Positions 11,248 through 19,405 of a DNA stretch of 64,000 bases are shown here, one piece after another; the first letter of the stretch is position 1; each line of letters opens with the position of its first letter. The translations under genes were made by a program, and so were the position numbers. Source of the stretch: a virus; IMG/VR virus record IMGVR_UViG_3300021959_006010, positions 1 to 64,000 of that record; one strand, 5' to 3'. The notes below the pieces were generated by a model that was not told where the DNA came from, did not search any database, and saw only the letters and a program-made list of their open reading frames with translations.

Positions 11248-13125
11248 ATGAGTTATAGATTAAACAAGACAGACGGCACACTACTAATAGACTTAATAGA
11301 CGGGGTCATAGATACAGATAGTACAGATCTAACTCTTGTTGGTAAAAATTATACAGGATATGGTGAATCGTTTAATGAGAACTTTATTAAACTTTTAGAA
11401 AATTTTGCTAATCCAAACAGCCCAGTAAGTCCTTTGAGAGGACAACTTTGGTATGATACTAGTACTGCAAAATTAAAAGTCTTCAATGGCGAGTTATTTG
11501 AAACAGCAGCAGGTTCTTATGTTACAGATGAATTTCCTACAAACCCTAGTATAGGCGATACATGGTTAAAATTAAGTACTCAGCAGTATTATGTTTATAC
11601 AGGAAATTTAGATGATGCGTTTACTGAAGAAGCATCATCAGGATGGACGCTTATTGGTCCTGAATATACTTTGCTACAAAGAAGAACAGGATTTTTAACA
11701 GATAGTGTCCTTGATGAAACTAACCGTGCTAGAACTATAATGAGAATAGTTATCGGCGGAACTACAGTTGGTATAGTTTCTTCGTTGGAGTTTACTCCAA
11801 ACATTAACGAAAGAAGTAAAGTACAAGGATTAGTAACTGCCGGCAATCCAACTGGTAGAGTTTACAAAGGCTTTAATTTATATGAGCCAACAGAATTTGT
11901 TTACAGAGGAACAGCATCTCAAGCACTTGCATTAGAATCGTCAACAGGCGAAGAAATAACAGTTAACGATCTTGTAAGAAAAGACGGCGTTAATGAAACA
12001 ATGACAGGAAGTCTTGCTATTCGTAATAGTGCAGGTTTAACTATTGGTGCAAGTCAAAACTTAAAATTATTAATAGACAACGGAACAGTTTTACAGAATA
12101 CAAGACAAGACGAAGATTTCCGAATTAAAATTAACTCTAGCGCAAGCCAGTTGTCTGAAACAGAAGCATTTACTTTAAAAAGTGCAAGTCAAAGAATTGG
12201 TTTATTCCAAAGCAATCCTCAGTATACATTAGATGTTGCAGGTGACACTAGAATATCAGGAAATTTATTTGTTGAAGGCGATACTGTAAGCGTTGATGTT
12301 TCTACTTTGCACGTAGAAGATAAAAACATTGAACTAGGTCGTAATCAAGACGGAATAGTTTTTGACGATGCAGGAGCAAGCGGCGGCGGCATTACATTAA
12401 AGTCTACAGTTACAGATAAAACATTTAACTGGCTCAATACTACAGGTAGTTGGACAAGCTCAGAGCATATTGATCTAGCAGCCGGTAAAGATTATAAAAT
12501 AAACGGAACTACTGTTCTTTCTGCTAGCGAACTCGGATCAAGCGTAACGCAAGCACTAGGATTAACAAGAGTAGGAACTTTAACTGAACTTACAGTAGAT
12601 AATATTCAGATAAACAACAATGCAATTACTAGAATTAACGGTTCGGGCATTAGTATTGATGCAGGACTATCGCCTACTGTAGATTTCAATAATGCACGTT
12701 TACAAAATGTTGATACACCGACAGCAGATGCTGAAGGCGCAAATAAAGTTTATGTAGATCAAACTATACAAACTGAACCAATAGTGTTTAGTATGGACGT
12801 AACAGGATGGACTAATCCAGACATTGTAAACGCAGAACTAATTAATATTTTAAACACAACTTATCCGCCTAGTACTTTTGGTAACGGAAAAGAAGCTCGA
12901 ATTCCAATTTTTTGGTACAATACACAAACTGTTTCAGGTATAGATGTTGCAGGAAATACTACAACACCTACTACTTCTGTAATGAGTTTTCCTTCAGGAA
13001 CAGCAGTAACAGTTCTTCAAAGTGTTGGTTTACCTAATAATTTGTCAGCAACATTTGATCCAACAGTACAGCGTGATGTGAGAATTTTTGAGATTGCAAG
13101 TGGCGTATGGCAATTAAAGCCGTAA
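11248..13125 (+). CDS. Tail fibre or adhesin-like structural protein, paralogue 2
   Basis: A 625-residue protein sharing the N-terminal module of its neighbours: GKNYTGYGESFNENFIKLLE followed by GQLWYDT at about residues 30-75. The rest is beta-rich shaft sequence, with a segment IELGRNQDGIVFDDAGASGG near residue 360 of a kind common in marine phage fibre proteins. It lacks the collar domain of the preceding gene and ends in a different C-terminal domain (about residues 510-625) of unknown fold. The start lies one base after the previous stop, with a G-rich ribosome site at 11238-11242. It is probably an alternative or additional host-contact fibre. Confidence 0.78.
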   Translation: MSYRLNKTDGTLLIDLIDGVIDTDSTDLTLVGKNYTGYGESFNENFIKLLENFANPNSPVSPLRGQLWYDTSTAKLKVFNGELFETAAGSYVTDEFPTNPSIGDTWLKLSTQQYYVYTGNLDDAFTEEASSGWTLIGPEYTLLQRRTGFLTDSVLDETNRARTIMRIVIGGTTVGIVSSLEFTPNINERSKVQGLVTAGNPTGRVYKGFNLYEPTEFVYRGTASQALALESSTGEEITVNDLVRKDGVNETMTGSLAIRNSAGLTIGASQNLKLLIDNGTVLQNTRQDEDFRIKINSSASQLSETEAFTLKSASQRIGLFQSNPQYTLDVAGDTRISGNLFVEGDTVSVDVSTLHVEDKNIELGRNQDGIVFDDAGASGGGITLKSTVTDKTFNWLNTTGSWTSSEHIDLAAGKDYKINGTTVLSASELGSSVTQALGLTRVGTLTELTVDNIQINNNAITRINGSGISIDAGLSPTVDFNNARLQNVDTPTADAEGANKVYVDQTIQTEPIVFSMDVTGWTNPDIVNAELINILNTTYPPSTFGNGKEARIPIFWYNTQTVSGIDVAGNTTTPTTSVMSFPSGTAVTVLQSVGLPNNLSATFDPTVQRDVRIFEIASGVWQLKP

Positions 13126-13127
13126 CA

Positions 13128-13135
13128 GATAAATA
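13128..13135 (+). promoter_or_regulatory. T4-type late promoter octamer (GATAAATA)
   Basis: GATAAATA lies three bases after the stop of the previous fibre gene and about 30 bases before the next start, in a 40-base intergenic gap. It matches the NATAAATA late-promoter consensus of T4-like cyanophages, and the spacing allows a short leader with the AGGGGA ribosome site at about 13150. Confidence 0.6.
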
Positions 13136-13165
13136 CATTAAAGCATTTTAGGGGAATACTACGAG

Positions 13166-14653
13166 ATGGCTTATCAAATAGACAAGTATAATAAAGATTT
13201 CTTAACGTTAGTTGAGGACGGAACAATAGATCAAACAACTGATCTAAAATTTATCGGTAAAAACTATGCCGGTTACGGCGAAATACAAAATGAAAACTTT
13301 TTGTTTTTGCTAGAAAACTTTGCTGGAGCAAATCCTCCACCTAGAAAAATAGCAGGTCAAATATGGTTTGACACTAGCCAAAACAAGTTGAAGTTTTATG
13401 ACGGAACATATTGGAGAACCACTGGCGGTGCAGCAGTTAGTGCTACTGCACCAAGCGGGCTTACTGAAGGAGATTTTTGGTGGGACAGCGCCAACGATCA
13501 GTTATATGCGTGGGACGGAACAGAGTTTATATTAGTTGGTCCGCAAAATGCAGGAACTGGCCTAACGCAAATGCAAAGCCGTACAGTATTAGATACTTCT
13601 CAAAATGAGAGAACTATTATTGCCGCAGTAATTGAAGAAGAAGTAGTTTATATTATTTCCCCTGTAACATTTACAATTGATTCTTCAGATCCTGAAAATG
13701 CAATTGATGGTTTCTCGTATATTAGACAAGGACTAACACTAAAAAATACAACTAGTGAAGGTATTACTACTACAGATCACAGATATTGGGGCACTGCTGC
13801 AACAGCATCAGGGTTGCTAGACGGAACAGGAAACGTATACACAGCTGATGACTTTATAACTGGCGGCGAACTTGATCTTTCGTCAGGAAATGTACCAGCA
13901 AACTTCCCAAGCGAAGGTGTTACAATTGGTCCTGATAAATTATTTAAAATTTATTTAGATGCACAAAACAATGGTATTATTGAAAACGGTGCAACAACTA
14001 ACTCACAACTTTGGTTGAGCGTAGCAGATGCTAACCAACAAATTGTTACTCCGGTAAAAATTAACGAAACTAGTTTAATTCCCGGTGCTGATAATTCTTA
14101 TAACATCGGTTCAACAACATTACGTTGGTCAACAGTGTATGCTTCAAACTTTGAAGGCACAGCATCAAAAGCAGATAGCCTTTTAGTTGGTTCAACATAT
14201 AGAGTTGCTAGTGCAAGTAATGTAAATAACACTATTGTTGTTAGAGATGCTACCGGTAATATTGCTGCAAACGAATTCCAAGGTACTGCTTCGAGAGCAA
14301 AATTTGCAGACTTAGCAGAAAAGTATGCAACAGATCAAGAGTATCCTGTAGGAACAGTAATGGCAGTTGGTGGTGAAGCTGAAGCAAGAGCTGCAAAAGT
14401 AAGTGACTTTGCTATTGGAGTTATTTCAGACGCACCAGCATATATGATGAACTCAGAAGCGGAAGGGCAATACATCGGCTTAAAAGGTCGTGTTCCGGTT
14501 AGAGTTACAGGTCCTGTGTCTAAGGGTCAAGCAGTGTATGCTTGGCAGGACGGTATAGCATCAACTATAGCTTCAAATGGTTTAGTTGGAGTTGCGTTAG
14601 AAACTAACAACGACGAATCGGAAAAATTAGTTGAATGCGTGTTAAAAGTATAA
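13166..14653 (+). CDS. Structural protein, paralogue 3 of fibre N-terminal family
   Basis: A 495-residue protein with the same N-terminal module as the two previous genes: GKNYAGYGEIQNENFLFLLE, then GQIWFDTS, then a second WWDS..LYAWDG element. A spacer follows. The C-terminal domain, from about residue 390, has PVGTVMAVGG, GVISDAPAYMMN and a GRVPVRVTGPVSKG turn. Similar C-terminal domains end many marine phage structural proteins, and their role is uncertain. The gene has its own late-promoter octamer upstream. It is probably a tail fibre or decoration component. Confidence 0.75.
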   Translation: MAYQIDKYNKDFLTLVEDGTIDQTTDLKFIGKNYAGYGEIQNENFLFLLENFAGANPPPRKIAGQIWFDTSQNKLKFYDGTYWRTTGGAAVSATAPSGLTEGDFWWDSANDQLYAWDGTEFILVGPQNAGTGLTQMQSRTVLDTSQNERTIIAAVIEEEVVYIISPVTFTIDSSDPENAIDGFSYIRQGLTLKNTTSEGITTTDHRYWGTAATASGLLDGTGNVYTADDFITGGELDLSSGNVPANFPSEGVTIGPDKLFKIYLDAQNNGIIENGATTNSQLWLSVADANQQIVTPVKINETSLIPGADNSYNIGSTTLRWSTVYASNFEGTASKADSLLVGSTYRVASASNVNNTIVVRDATGNIAANEFQGTASRAKFADLAEKYATDQEYPVGTVMAVGGEAEARAAKVSDFAIGVISDAPAYMMNSEAEGQYIGLKGRVPVRVTGPVSKGQAVYAWQDGIASTIASNGLVGVALETNNDESEKLVECVLKV

Positions 14654-14664
14654 ATATATAAATA
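14649..14664 (+). promoter_or_regulatory. Two tandem late-promoter octamers (TATAAATA)
   Basis: TATAAATA occurs at 14649-14656 and again at 14657-14664, with the first overlapping the stop codon of the previous gene. This is the exact T4 late-promoter core. The following gene starts 38 bases after the second copy, with an AGGA ribosome site at about 14688. Confidence 0.65.
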
Positions 14665-14701
14665 ACATAAAGTACGTATATTAAACATAGGATGATAAAA
14701 C

Positions 14702-15775
14702 ATGGCAGTCGGTGATACAATTACAGCAGCTAGATACAATGCAATAAGAAATACTCTACGAACGGTATTAGGAACAAATAACACAGGTTCAGACGGATAT
14801 GGACAATACGTTGTTACTACTGCAAAAGCCGACAACGACATTGTTGATCACGTTGACATGTATAGACTATATGTTGATTTAGTAAGAGCTAGGACACACC
14901 AAACAGGTAATCCACCAACTTGGACAAACTCAGATGGATTAGCTGTTCCAACTACTGGTGATATTATTGGTGAGTTTGCTGGTGCAGTGGGTGCTAATCC
15001 AGGAGAGTCAAGTGCCGATGCAACAACTGATTTAGGTGAAGGATATGTTGATTACGAAAGTGCGCAAAGTAACATTTCCGCAGGCGCACAATTAGCAGAT
15101 TCGACACAAATGAGTATAGAAAGCTTAACGTCAAGTGCCCTTACTAACGCATCTTGGAACAATACAATTTCTCATGTAGTAACTATTACATTTGGCGGAT
15201 ATTCGACTACTAATCCTATTGATAGCAGCTCAGAAGCAGTTACTGGTGCAGACCATAGAAGATATTTCTTTAATGCTGGAGGAGAAATCCAGTTTGATGC
15301 TAGTTTAACAGGCGGCACATCAGGAACGTCTGGCACAAAGGACTATGATTGGTCTGTAATGTTATCAAACATGGGAACTATTACTTTTGGTGCAGGAACA
15401 ACAGGATCATCAACTGGATCAGGTACAGGTAGTAACTTGGGTAATTTTGATATGACAACATCTTACCAAACTGTTTATACTAAGACAGGTACCGGTAACT
15501 ATGCTGAAAACGACTACACTATTAGAGCTCGAGCTCCTAGCACAGATTCTTTACAATTTGAAATCACATTCAATGACGATGACACAGGTGACGAACCAAT
15601 TTCTCCACCACCAAGCGGCGGTATTGTAGGCGGTGTTGACGAAAACGTTACAGGATCAACTACTAGCAACGTTGGAATGCTAAGACCCGACGGCGACAAC
15701 CTTACAATTGGCTCATATACATATACAGCCGTTGTAGTTCCAGCACCAACTGCTGCAAATAATTCAAATCTTTAA
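14702..15775 (+). CDS. Phage structural protein, last of the virion block
   Basis: A 357-residue protein. Residues 1-80 are predicted to be helical and charged (DTITAARYNAIRNTLRTVLG). The rest is rich in Thr, Ser, Gly and Asn, with a long beta-type region and a proline-rich turn (ISPPPSGGIVGG) near residue 300, a composition typical of tail-tip or fibre proteins. No enzyme motif is visible. It follows two tandem TATAAATA octamers, and its stop codon abuts the -35 box of a strong promoter. It marks the border between virion genes and accessory genes. Confidence 0.7.
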   Translation: MAVGDTITAARYNAIRNTLRTVLGTNNTGSDGYGQYVVTTAKADNDIVDHVDMYRLYVDLVRARTHQTGNPPTWTNSDGLAVPTTGDIIGEFAGAVGANPGESSADATTDLGEGYVDYESAQSNISAGAQLADSTQMSIESLTSSALTNASWNNTISHVVTITFGGYSTTNPIDSSSEAVTGADHRRYFFNAGGEIQFDASLTGGTSGTSGTKDYDWSVMLSNMGTITFGAGTTGSSTGSGTGSNLGNFDMTTSYQTVYTKTGTGNYAENDYTIRARAPSTDSLQFEITFNDDDTGDEPISPPPSGGIVGGVDENVTGSTTSNVGMLRPDGDNLTIGSYTYTAVVVPAPTAANNSNL

Positions 15776-15804
15776 TTGACAATACACTCCTATGGTTATA
15801 TAAT
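15776..15804 (+). promoter_or_regulatory. Consensus sigma70-type promoter
   Basis: TTGACA at 15776-15781 and TATAAT at 15799-15804 are separated by exactly 17 bases, a perfect consensus. The -35 box begins on the base after the stop codon of the last virion gene. The expected transcription start, about base 15811, falls at the beginning of the right arm of a hairpin. It drives the accessory cluster that follows. Confidence 0.85.
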
Positions 15805-15828
15805 AGTAGTAACTATAGGAGTATTTTT
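15786..15828 (+). terminator. Hairpin with T-tract overlapping a promoter and a ribosome site
   Basis: The arms are ACTCCTATGGTT at 15786-15797 and AACTATAGGAGT at 15811-15822; they pair over 12 positions with one G-U. The loop is 13 bases, and TATTTTT follows at 15822-15828. In a transcript reading through from the virion genes this could act as a terminator, or as a hairpin hiding the AGGAG ribosome site (15817-15821) of the next gene. Confidence 0.6.
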
Positions 15829-16179
15829 ATGGACACAAAATTAGAAAAGGCTTTAGATTTTTCTAACTATATGGTTACACTTAATAACCAAAAAAGATTG
15901 ATACACGAACAATATTTGCAAGACTTAGTGCATTATTATAATGGTGGACAGTTTAGTGTAACTCAGCAATTAATAAGTTTTTGTCAAAGTCTTTGTGCAT
16001 TAGAGCAAGAAGACACAGTTCTAGTTGATGACAACAAACAACCTATTTTTGTAGAAGACTTGGAATCTTTTACAACTGATATTTTACATTTGTATGCAAA
16101 TGCTTCAAACTCTTATTTTTCAGAATATGACAAAATCCGTAAAAATAGAAGCGTTGAGGGCATTTTAAGTGATGACTAA
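15829..16179 (+). CDS. Small conserved phage protein of unknown function
   Basis: A 116-residue soluble protein, mostly helical by composition, starting MDTKLEKALDFSNYMVTLNN. It has no recognised motif, signal peptide or membrane segment. The start is firm: AGGAG lies seven bases upstream. It is the first gene behind the consensus promoter at 15776, and its ribosome site lies in the right arm of the hairpin there. Its 3' end overlaps the next gene by a few bases. Being first in the accessory operon, it could be regulatory or a fibre chaperone, but nothing in the sequence shows this. Confidence 0.65.
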   Translation: MDTKLEKALDFSNYMVTLNNQKRLIHEQYLQDLVHYYNGGQFSVTQQLISFCQSLCALEQEDTVLVDDNKQPIFVEDLESFTTDILHLYANASNSYFSEYDKIRKNRSVEGILSDD

Positions 16180-17029
16180 AGGCGTACTATTATTTGCTAG
16201 AAACAACAGTCAAGTTGATTATGTAAAGCAAGCATATTGGCTTGCTAAACGAGTAAGCAAGTATTTAAACTTGCCCACAACTTTAGTAACAGACGATGTT
16301 GGATATCTAGAATCAGCGTATCCTGATTACAATGATGTATTTGATAGTGTAGTTGCTCGCGAGTACACTACTAATTTTACATTAAAAAGGTATCATGACG
16401 GAACATTGGCTCAAAAACGTTTAGAATTTAAAAACGATACTAGGCCTTTAGCATATGATCTATCGCCTTACGACGAAACTCTTTTATTAGATACTGATGT
16501 TGTTATTGCAGACACAAACTTTTTAGAATGTTTTGAACAAAATAAAGATTTTTTAATATATAAAGATGCTTATGATTTAGCACAATATAGAGATTATAGC
16601 GAGTTTTGTTATATTTCAGATACAAGTGTAGACTTTTATTGGGCAACTTGTATATTTTTTAGAAAAACAGACGAAAATAAGATATTCTTTGACTTAGTTC
16701 AGCATATACAAGAAAATTGGCAACACTATAACAGTATTTTTCAAATAAACTCTTCTGTATATAGAAATGATCATGCTTTTAGTGTAGCAATACACATTAT
16801 GAATGGTTATCAAAGCGGAGATTTTGCAGGGAAAATGCCAGGAAAGCTTTTCTATACACTAGATAAAGACGAACTAGTTGAACTTAATGACAAAAACTTT
16901 ATGTTTCTTATAGAGAAAGAAAATCATTTAGGAGAATACACTGCTGTTAAGTTTAAACGAAACACAGTGCATGTAATGAATAAATTTAGTTTGAATAGAA
17001 TAATAGATAAGGAGTTAGCAGATGTCTAA
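16172..17029 (+). CDS. Glycosyltransferase-like protein (GT-A type, DTD motif)
   Basis: A 285-residue protein. The N-terminal strand GVLLFARNN is followed by a helix and a second strand, and residues 98-111 (SPYDETLLLDTDVV) hold the metal- and nucleotide-sugar-binding DxD motif of GT-A-fold glycosyltransferases. The layout resembles family GT8-like enzymes. It is closely related to the next gene, which has the same SPYDET(L/I)xLDTDV block. The ATG at 16172 is preferred over an in-frame GTG three bases earlier. It overlaps the previous gene by eight bases. The acceptor is unknown; the context suggests a surface glycan or protein target. Confidence 0.65.
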   Translation: MTKGVLLFARNNSQVDYVKQAYWLAKRVSKYLNLPTTLVTDDVGYLESAYPDYNDVFDSVVAREYTTNFTLKRYHDGTLAQKRLEFKNDTRPLAYDLSPYDETLLLDTDVVIADTNFLECFEQNKDFLIYKDAYDLAQYRDYSEFCYISDTSVDFYWATCIFFRKTDENKIFFDLVQHIQENWQHYNSIFQINSSVYRNDHAFSVAIHIMNGYQSGDFAGKMPGKLFYTLDKDELVELNDKNFMFLIEKENHLGEYTAVKFKRNTVHVMNKFSLNRIIDKELADV

Positions 17030-17858
17030 AGGCTTTGTAATGTTGGCTCAAAATTCTGAATACAACTATGTAGAACAAGCATGTTTAGCAGCAATGAGTT
17101 TGCATGCTACAAATACAGACTGTAAAATTTCTTTAATAACAAATGATGATGTTCCTAAAGAGTATATTTCTTTGTTTGACAAAATTATTGAAATACCTTG
17201 GACTGATCAAGCATCTGAGTCTGATTGGAAAGTTGAAAATAGATGGAAAATTTATCATGCTAGTCCGTATGATGAAACTATAGTTTTAGATACTGATGTT
17301 CTTGTATTACAAGATATTAGTAGTTGGTGGAAATTTCTTTCTAACTACGATTTGTATTTTACAAGCAAAGTCTACTCTTATAGAGACAAAGAAATAAACG
17401 ATACAACATATCGCAAAGCCTTTATAGCAAACAATCTTCCAAATTTGTATGTGGGATTCCATTACTTTAAAAAAGGAGAAAAGGCTCATCAGTTTTATAA
17501 AATGCTTGAACTAGTAATGAATAACTGGGAATTGTTTTACGGAACATATGTTAAGCATCATTATCCTAAACGCCCAAGTGTTGATGTTAGTGCAGCTATT
17601 GTAGCTAAAATTCTTGACTGTGACACAGAAGTTACTAATTCAATTGCTAAGTATCCAAGTTTTACACATATGAAGCCTGCTATTCAAGAATGGAAACATG
17701 TTCCGGACAAATGGCAAGAACGTGTTGGGACGTATCTTACAAAAGACTTAAAATTAGTAATAGGTAACCACCAACAAAAAGGTATCTTCCATTACACAGA
17801 AAAAGATTTTGTAACAGATGATATTTTAAATAGATATAAAGATTATATAGGAATTTAA
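17022..17858 (+). CDS. Glycosyltransferase-like protein (GT-A type), paralogue
   Basis: A 278-residue paralogue of the preceding gene. KGFVMLAQNSEYNYVEQA at the N terminus corresponds to KGVLLFARNNSQVDYVKQA, and the block SPYDETIVLDTDVL at residues 81-94 carries the DxD motif (90-92). An HxxKG-type segment (IGNHQQKGIFHY) near residue 250 may complete the metal site, as in GT8-like enzymes. It overlaps the previous gene by eight bases. The two tandem enzymes probably add successive or alternative sugars. Fold assignment is from motif and layout only. Confidence 0.65.
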   Translation: MSKGFVMLAQNSEYNYVEQACLAAMSLHATNTDCKISLITNDDVPKEYISLFDKIIEIPWTDQASESDWKVENRWKIYHASPYDETIVLDTDVLVLQDISSWWKFLSNYDLYFTSKVYSYRDKEINDTTYRKAFIANNLPNLYVGFHYFKKGEKAHQFYKMLELVMNNWELFYGTYVKHHYPKRPSVDVSAAIVAKILDCDTEVTNSIAKYPSFTHMKPAIQEWKHVPDKWQERVGTYLTKDLKLVIGNHQQKGIFHYTEKDFVTDDILNRYKDYIGI

Positions 17859-18461
17859 ATGAGAGTAGAATTTCCACCTATAGTAAAAGTAGATACAAAT
17901 TATGCTGTAATTTTTAATCCAGATAATTTTTTAGTTACTGCTATTAAAAAGAACAGGGATATTCCTAAAGATGTTTCTTATCTAGAGACAACATTTGAAG
18001 ATGTTAGAGATATCATCGAAGGTAAAGAAACATTAAAGTCATGTAAAGTGGCATATGATATTAAAACAAAGCAATATCAATTAGTACGAAACAACATAGA
18101 ACAACCTGTATATACTGTTTCAGAACTAATTTATAAGATCCCAATTGAGGAAGAATCTGAGGCTGAAATACAAGTAATACAAGACATTGAAAATACTTGT
18201 TGGAAAATTTTTATGAGCGATGACCTTAGAACAAAGTTGACAAACGATGCAGTTAATGTTAATATAGATGTAAGTCTAAGTGTAACTGAAGAAAATAACC
18301 CTAATATTCTTTACCGAACATTAAAGTTTTCTTTGAAAGAGCTTATGCAGAAGTTTTACATTATTATAGACTTTAAACAAGAAAGAGAATTTAATGCAGA
18401 GCCGGTAAGTTTGTATACAATACAACGTTTTCAAACTTACTCTTACGAGGTTAAAAAATGA
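17859..18461 (+). CDS. Protein of unknown function
   Basis: A 200-residue soluble protein, rich in acidic residues and Ile/Val, with no cysteine cluster, signal peptide or membrane segment. I do not recognise it. It starts directly after the stop of the second glycosyltransferase-like gene and overlaps the next by ATGA, so it is a coupled member of the operon between two glycosyltransferase-like neighbours. Confidence 0.6.
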   Translation: MRVEFPPIVKVDTNYAVIFNPDNFLVTAIKKNRDIPKDVSYLETTFEDVRDIIEGKETLKSCKVAYDIKTKQYQLVRNNIEQPVYTVSELIYKIPIEEESEAEIQVIQDIENTCWKIFMSDDLRTKLTNDAVNVNIDVSLSVTEENNPNILYRTLKFSLKELMQKFYIIIDFKQEREFNAEPVSLYTIQRFQTYSYEVKK

Positions 18462-19405
18462 GCGACAAATTTAAAATTTTAGATTATGATATCATTTATC
18501 TAAGTTACGACGAGCCAAACGCAGAAAAAAACTATGCAGATCTGTGTAGTAAAGTACCGTGGGCTAAACGTGTACACGGTGTAGAAGGATCAGATGCTGC
18601 ACACAAAGCATGTGCCGAATTATCAGAAACAGAACGATTTATTACGATCGACGGCGACAATATTGTAAACGCTAAGTTCTTGCATCAAGAATATGATCTT
18701 AACAATCACGAAGACGTACATTGGAATAGAGAAGTTGACTTTGATCAGTGCGTAGTAAGTTGGACTGCCCGTAATACTATTAACGGATTAATGTACGGCA
18801 ACGGTGGCATTAAATGTTGGCCTAAAGATAAAGTGCTTAACATGAAGACACACGAAAATGCTGATCCCGACAACGTACATGCACAAGTTGATTTTTGTTG
18901 GGATTTACAATACATACAAATGAATACTTGTTATAGTGAGATTATGAATAATTATACTCCGCATCAAGCTTGGCGTGCCGGATTCCGCGAAGGTGTTAAG
19001 ATGGCGCTAGATCGCGGCATTAAACCTAGCAAAGAAGAGTTTCTAGCAGGACATTGGAAAAACTTGCATAGACTATGGATCTGGCTAATGGTAGGTGCTG
19101 ATGTAGAAAACGGACGTTGGGCTATCTACGGTGCTCGTGAAGGCTTGTACAAAACAATGTGTACAGACTGGGACTTTGTAAATGTGCGTGACTTTGAATG
19201 GTTGAATACTTATTGGGATAGTAAAAACTTAGACGAAGTGGATATGGATAGCGAAACAGACGAACTTGGTGATAAACTTATACACGAGTTAGGTATTCCT
19301 ATTGCAGTAGATCCGTTAAATGCAGATCAGAGTGCATTCTTTAAAACAGTGTACCAAAATCCTAGCCGTAATCCTAAACAGCAATTTGTGGTTGCTCCTG
19401 AATGA
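18458..19405 (+). CDS. Glycosyltransferase-like phage protein (DGD motif)
   Basis: A 315-residue protein. The N-terminal block DYDIIYLSYDEPNAEKNY is followed by RVHGVEG and by RFITIDGDNIV (DGD at residues 65-67), a GT-A-like nucleotide-binding layout. The same block (YDIVFISYNEPNANENF, RVHGIKG, WIVDGDAKIV) forms the last third of the repeat protein at 40203-42173, so the two are homologous. The C-terminal half is rich in Trp and has no recognised motif. Its local G+C looks higher than in its neighbours. It overlaps both neighbours by ATGA. The glycosyltransferase call is by fold analogy only. Confidence 0.55.
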   Translation: MSDKFKILDYDIIYLSYDEPNAEKNYADLCSKVPWAKRVHGVEGSDAAHKACAELSETERFITIDGDNIVNAKFLHQEYDLNNHEDVHWNREVDFDQCVVSWTARNTINGLMYGNGGIKCWPKDKVLNMKTHENADPDNVHAQVDFCWDLQYIQMNTCYSEIMNNYTPHQAWRAGFREGVKMALDRGIKPSKEEFLAGHWKNLHRLWIWLMVGADVENGRWAIYGAREGLYKTMCTDWDFVNVRDFEWLNTYWDSKNLDEVDMDSETDELGDKLIHELGIPIAVDPLNADQSAFFKTVYQNPSRNPKQQFVVAPE

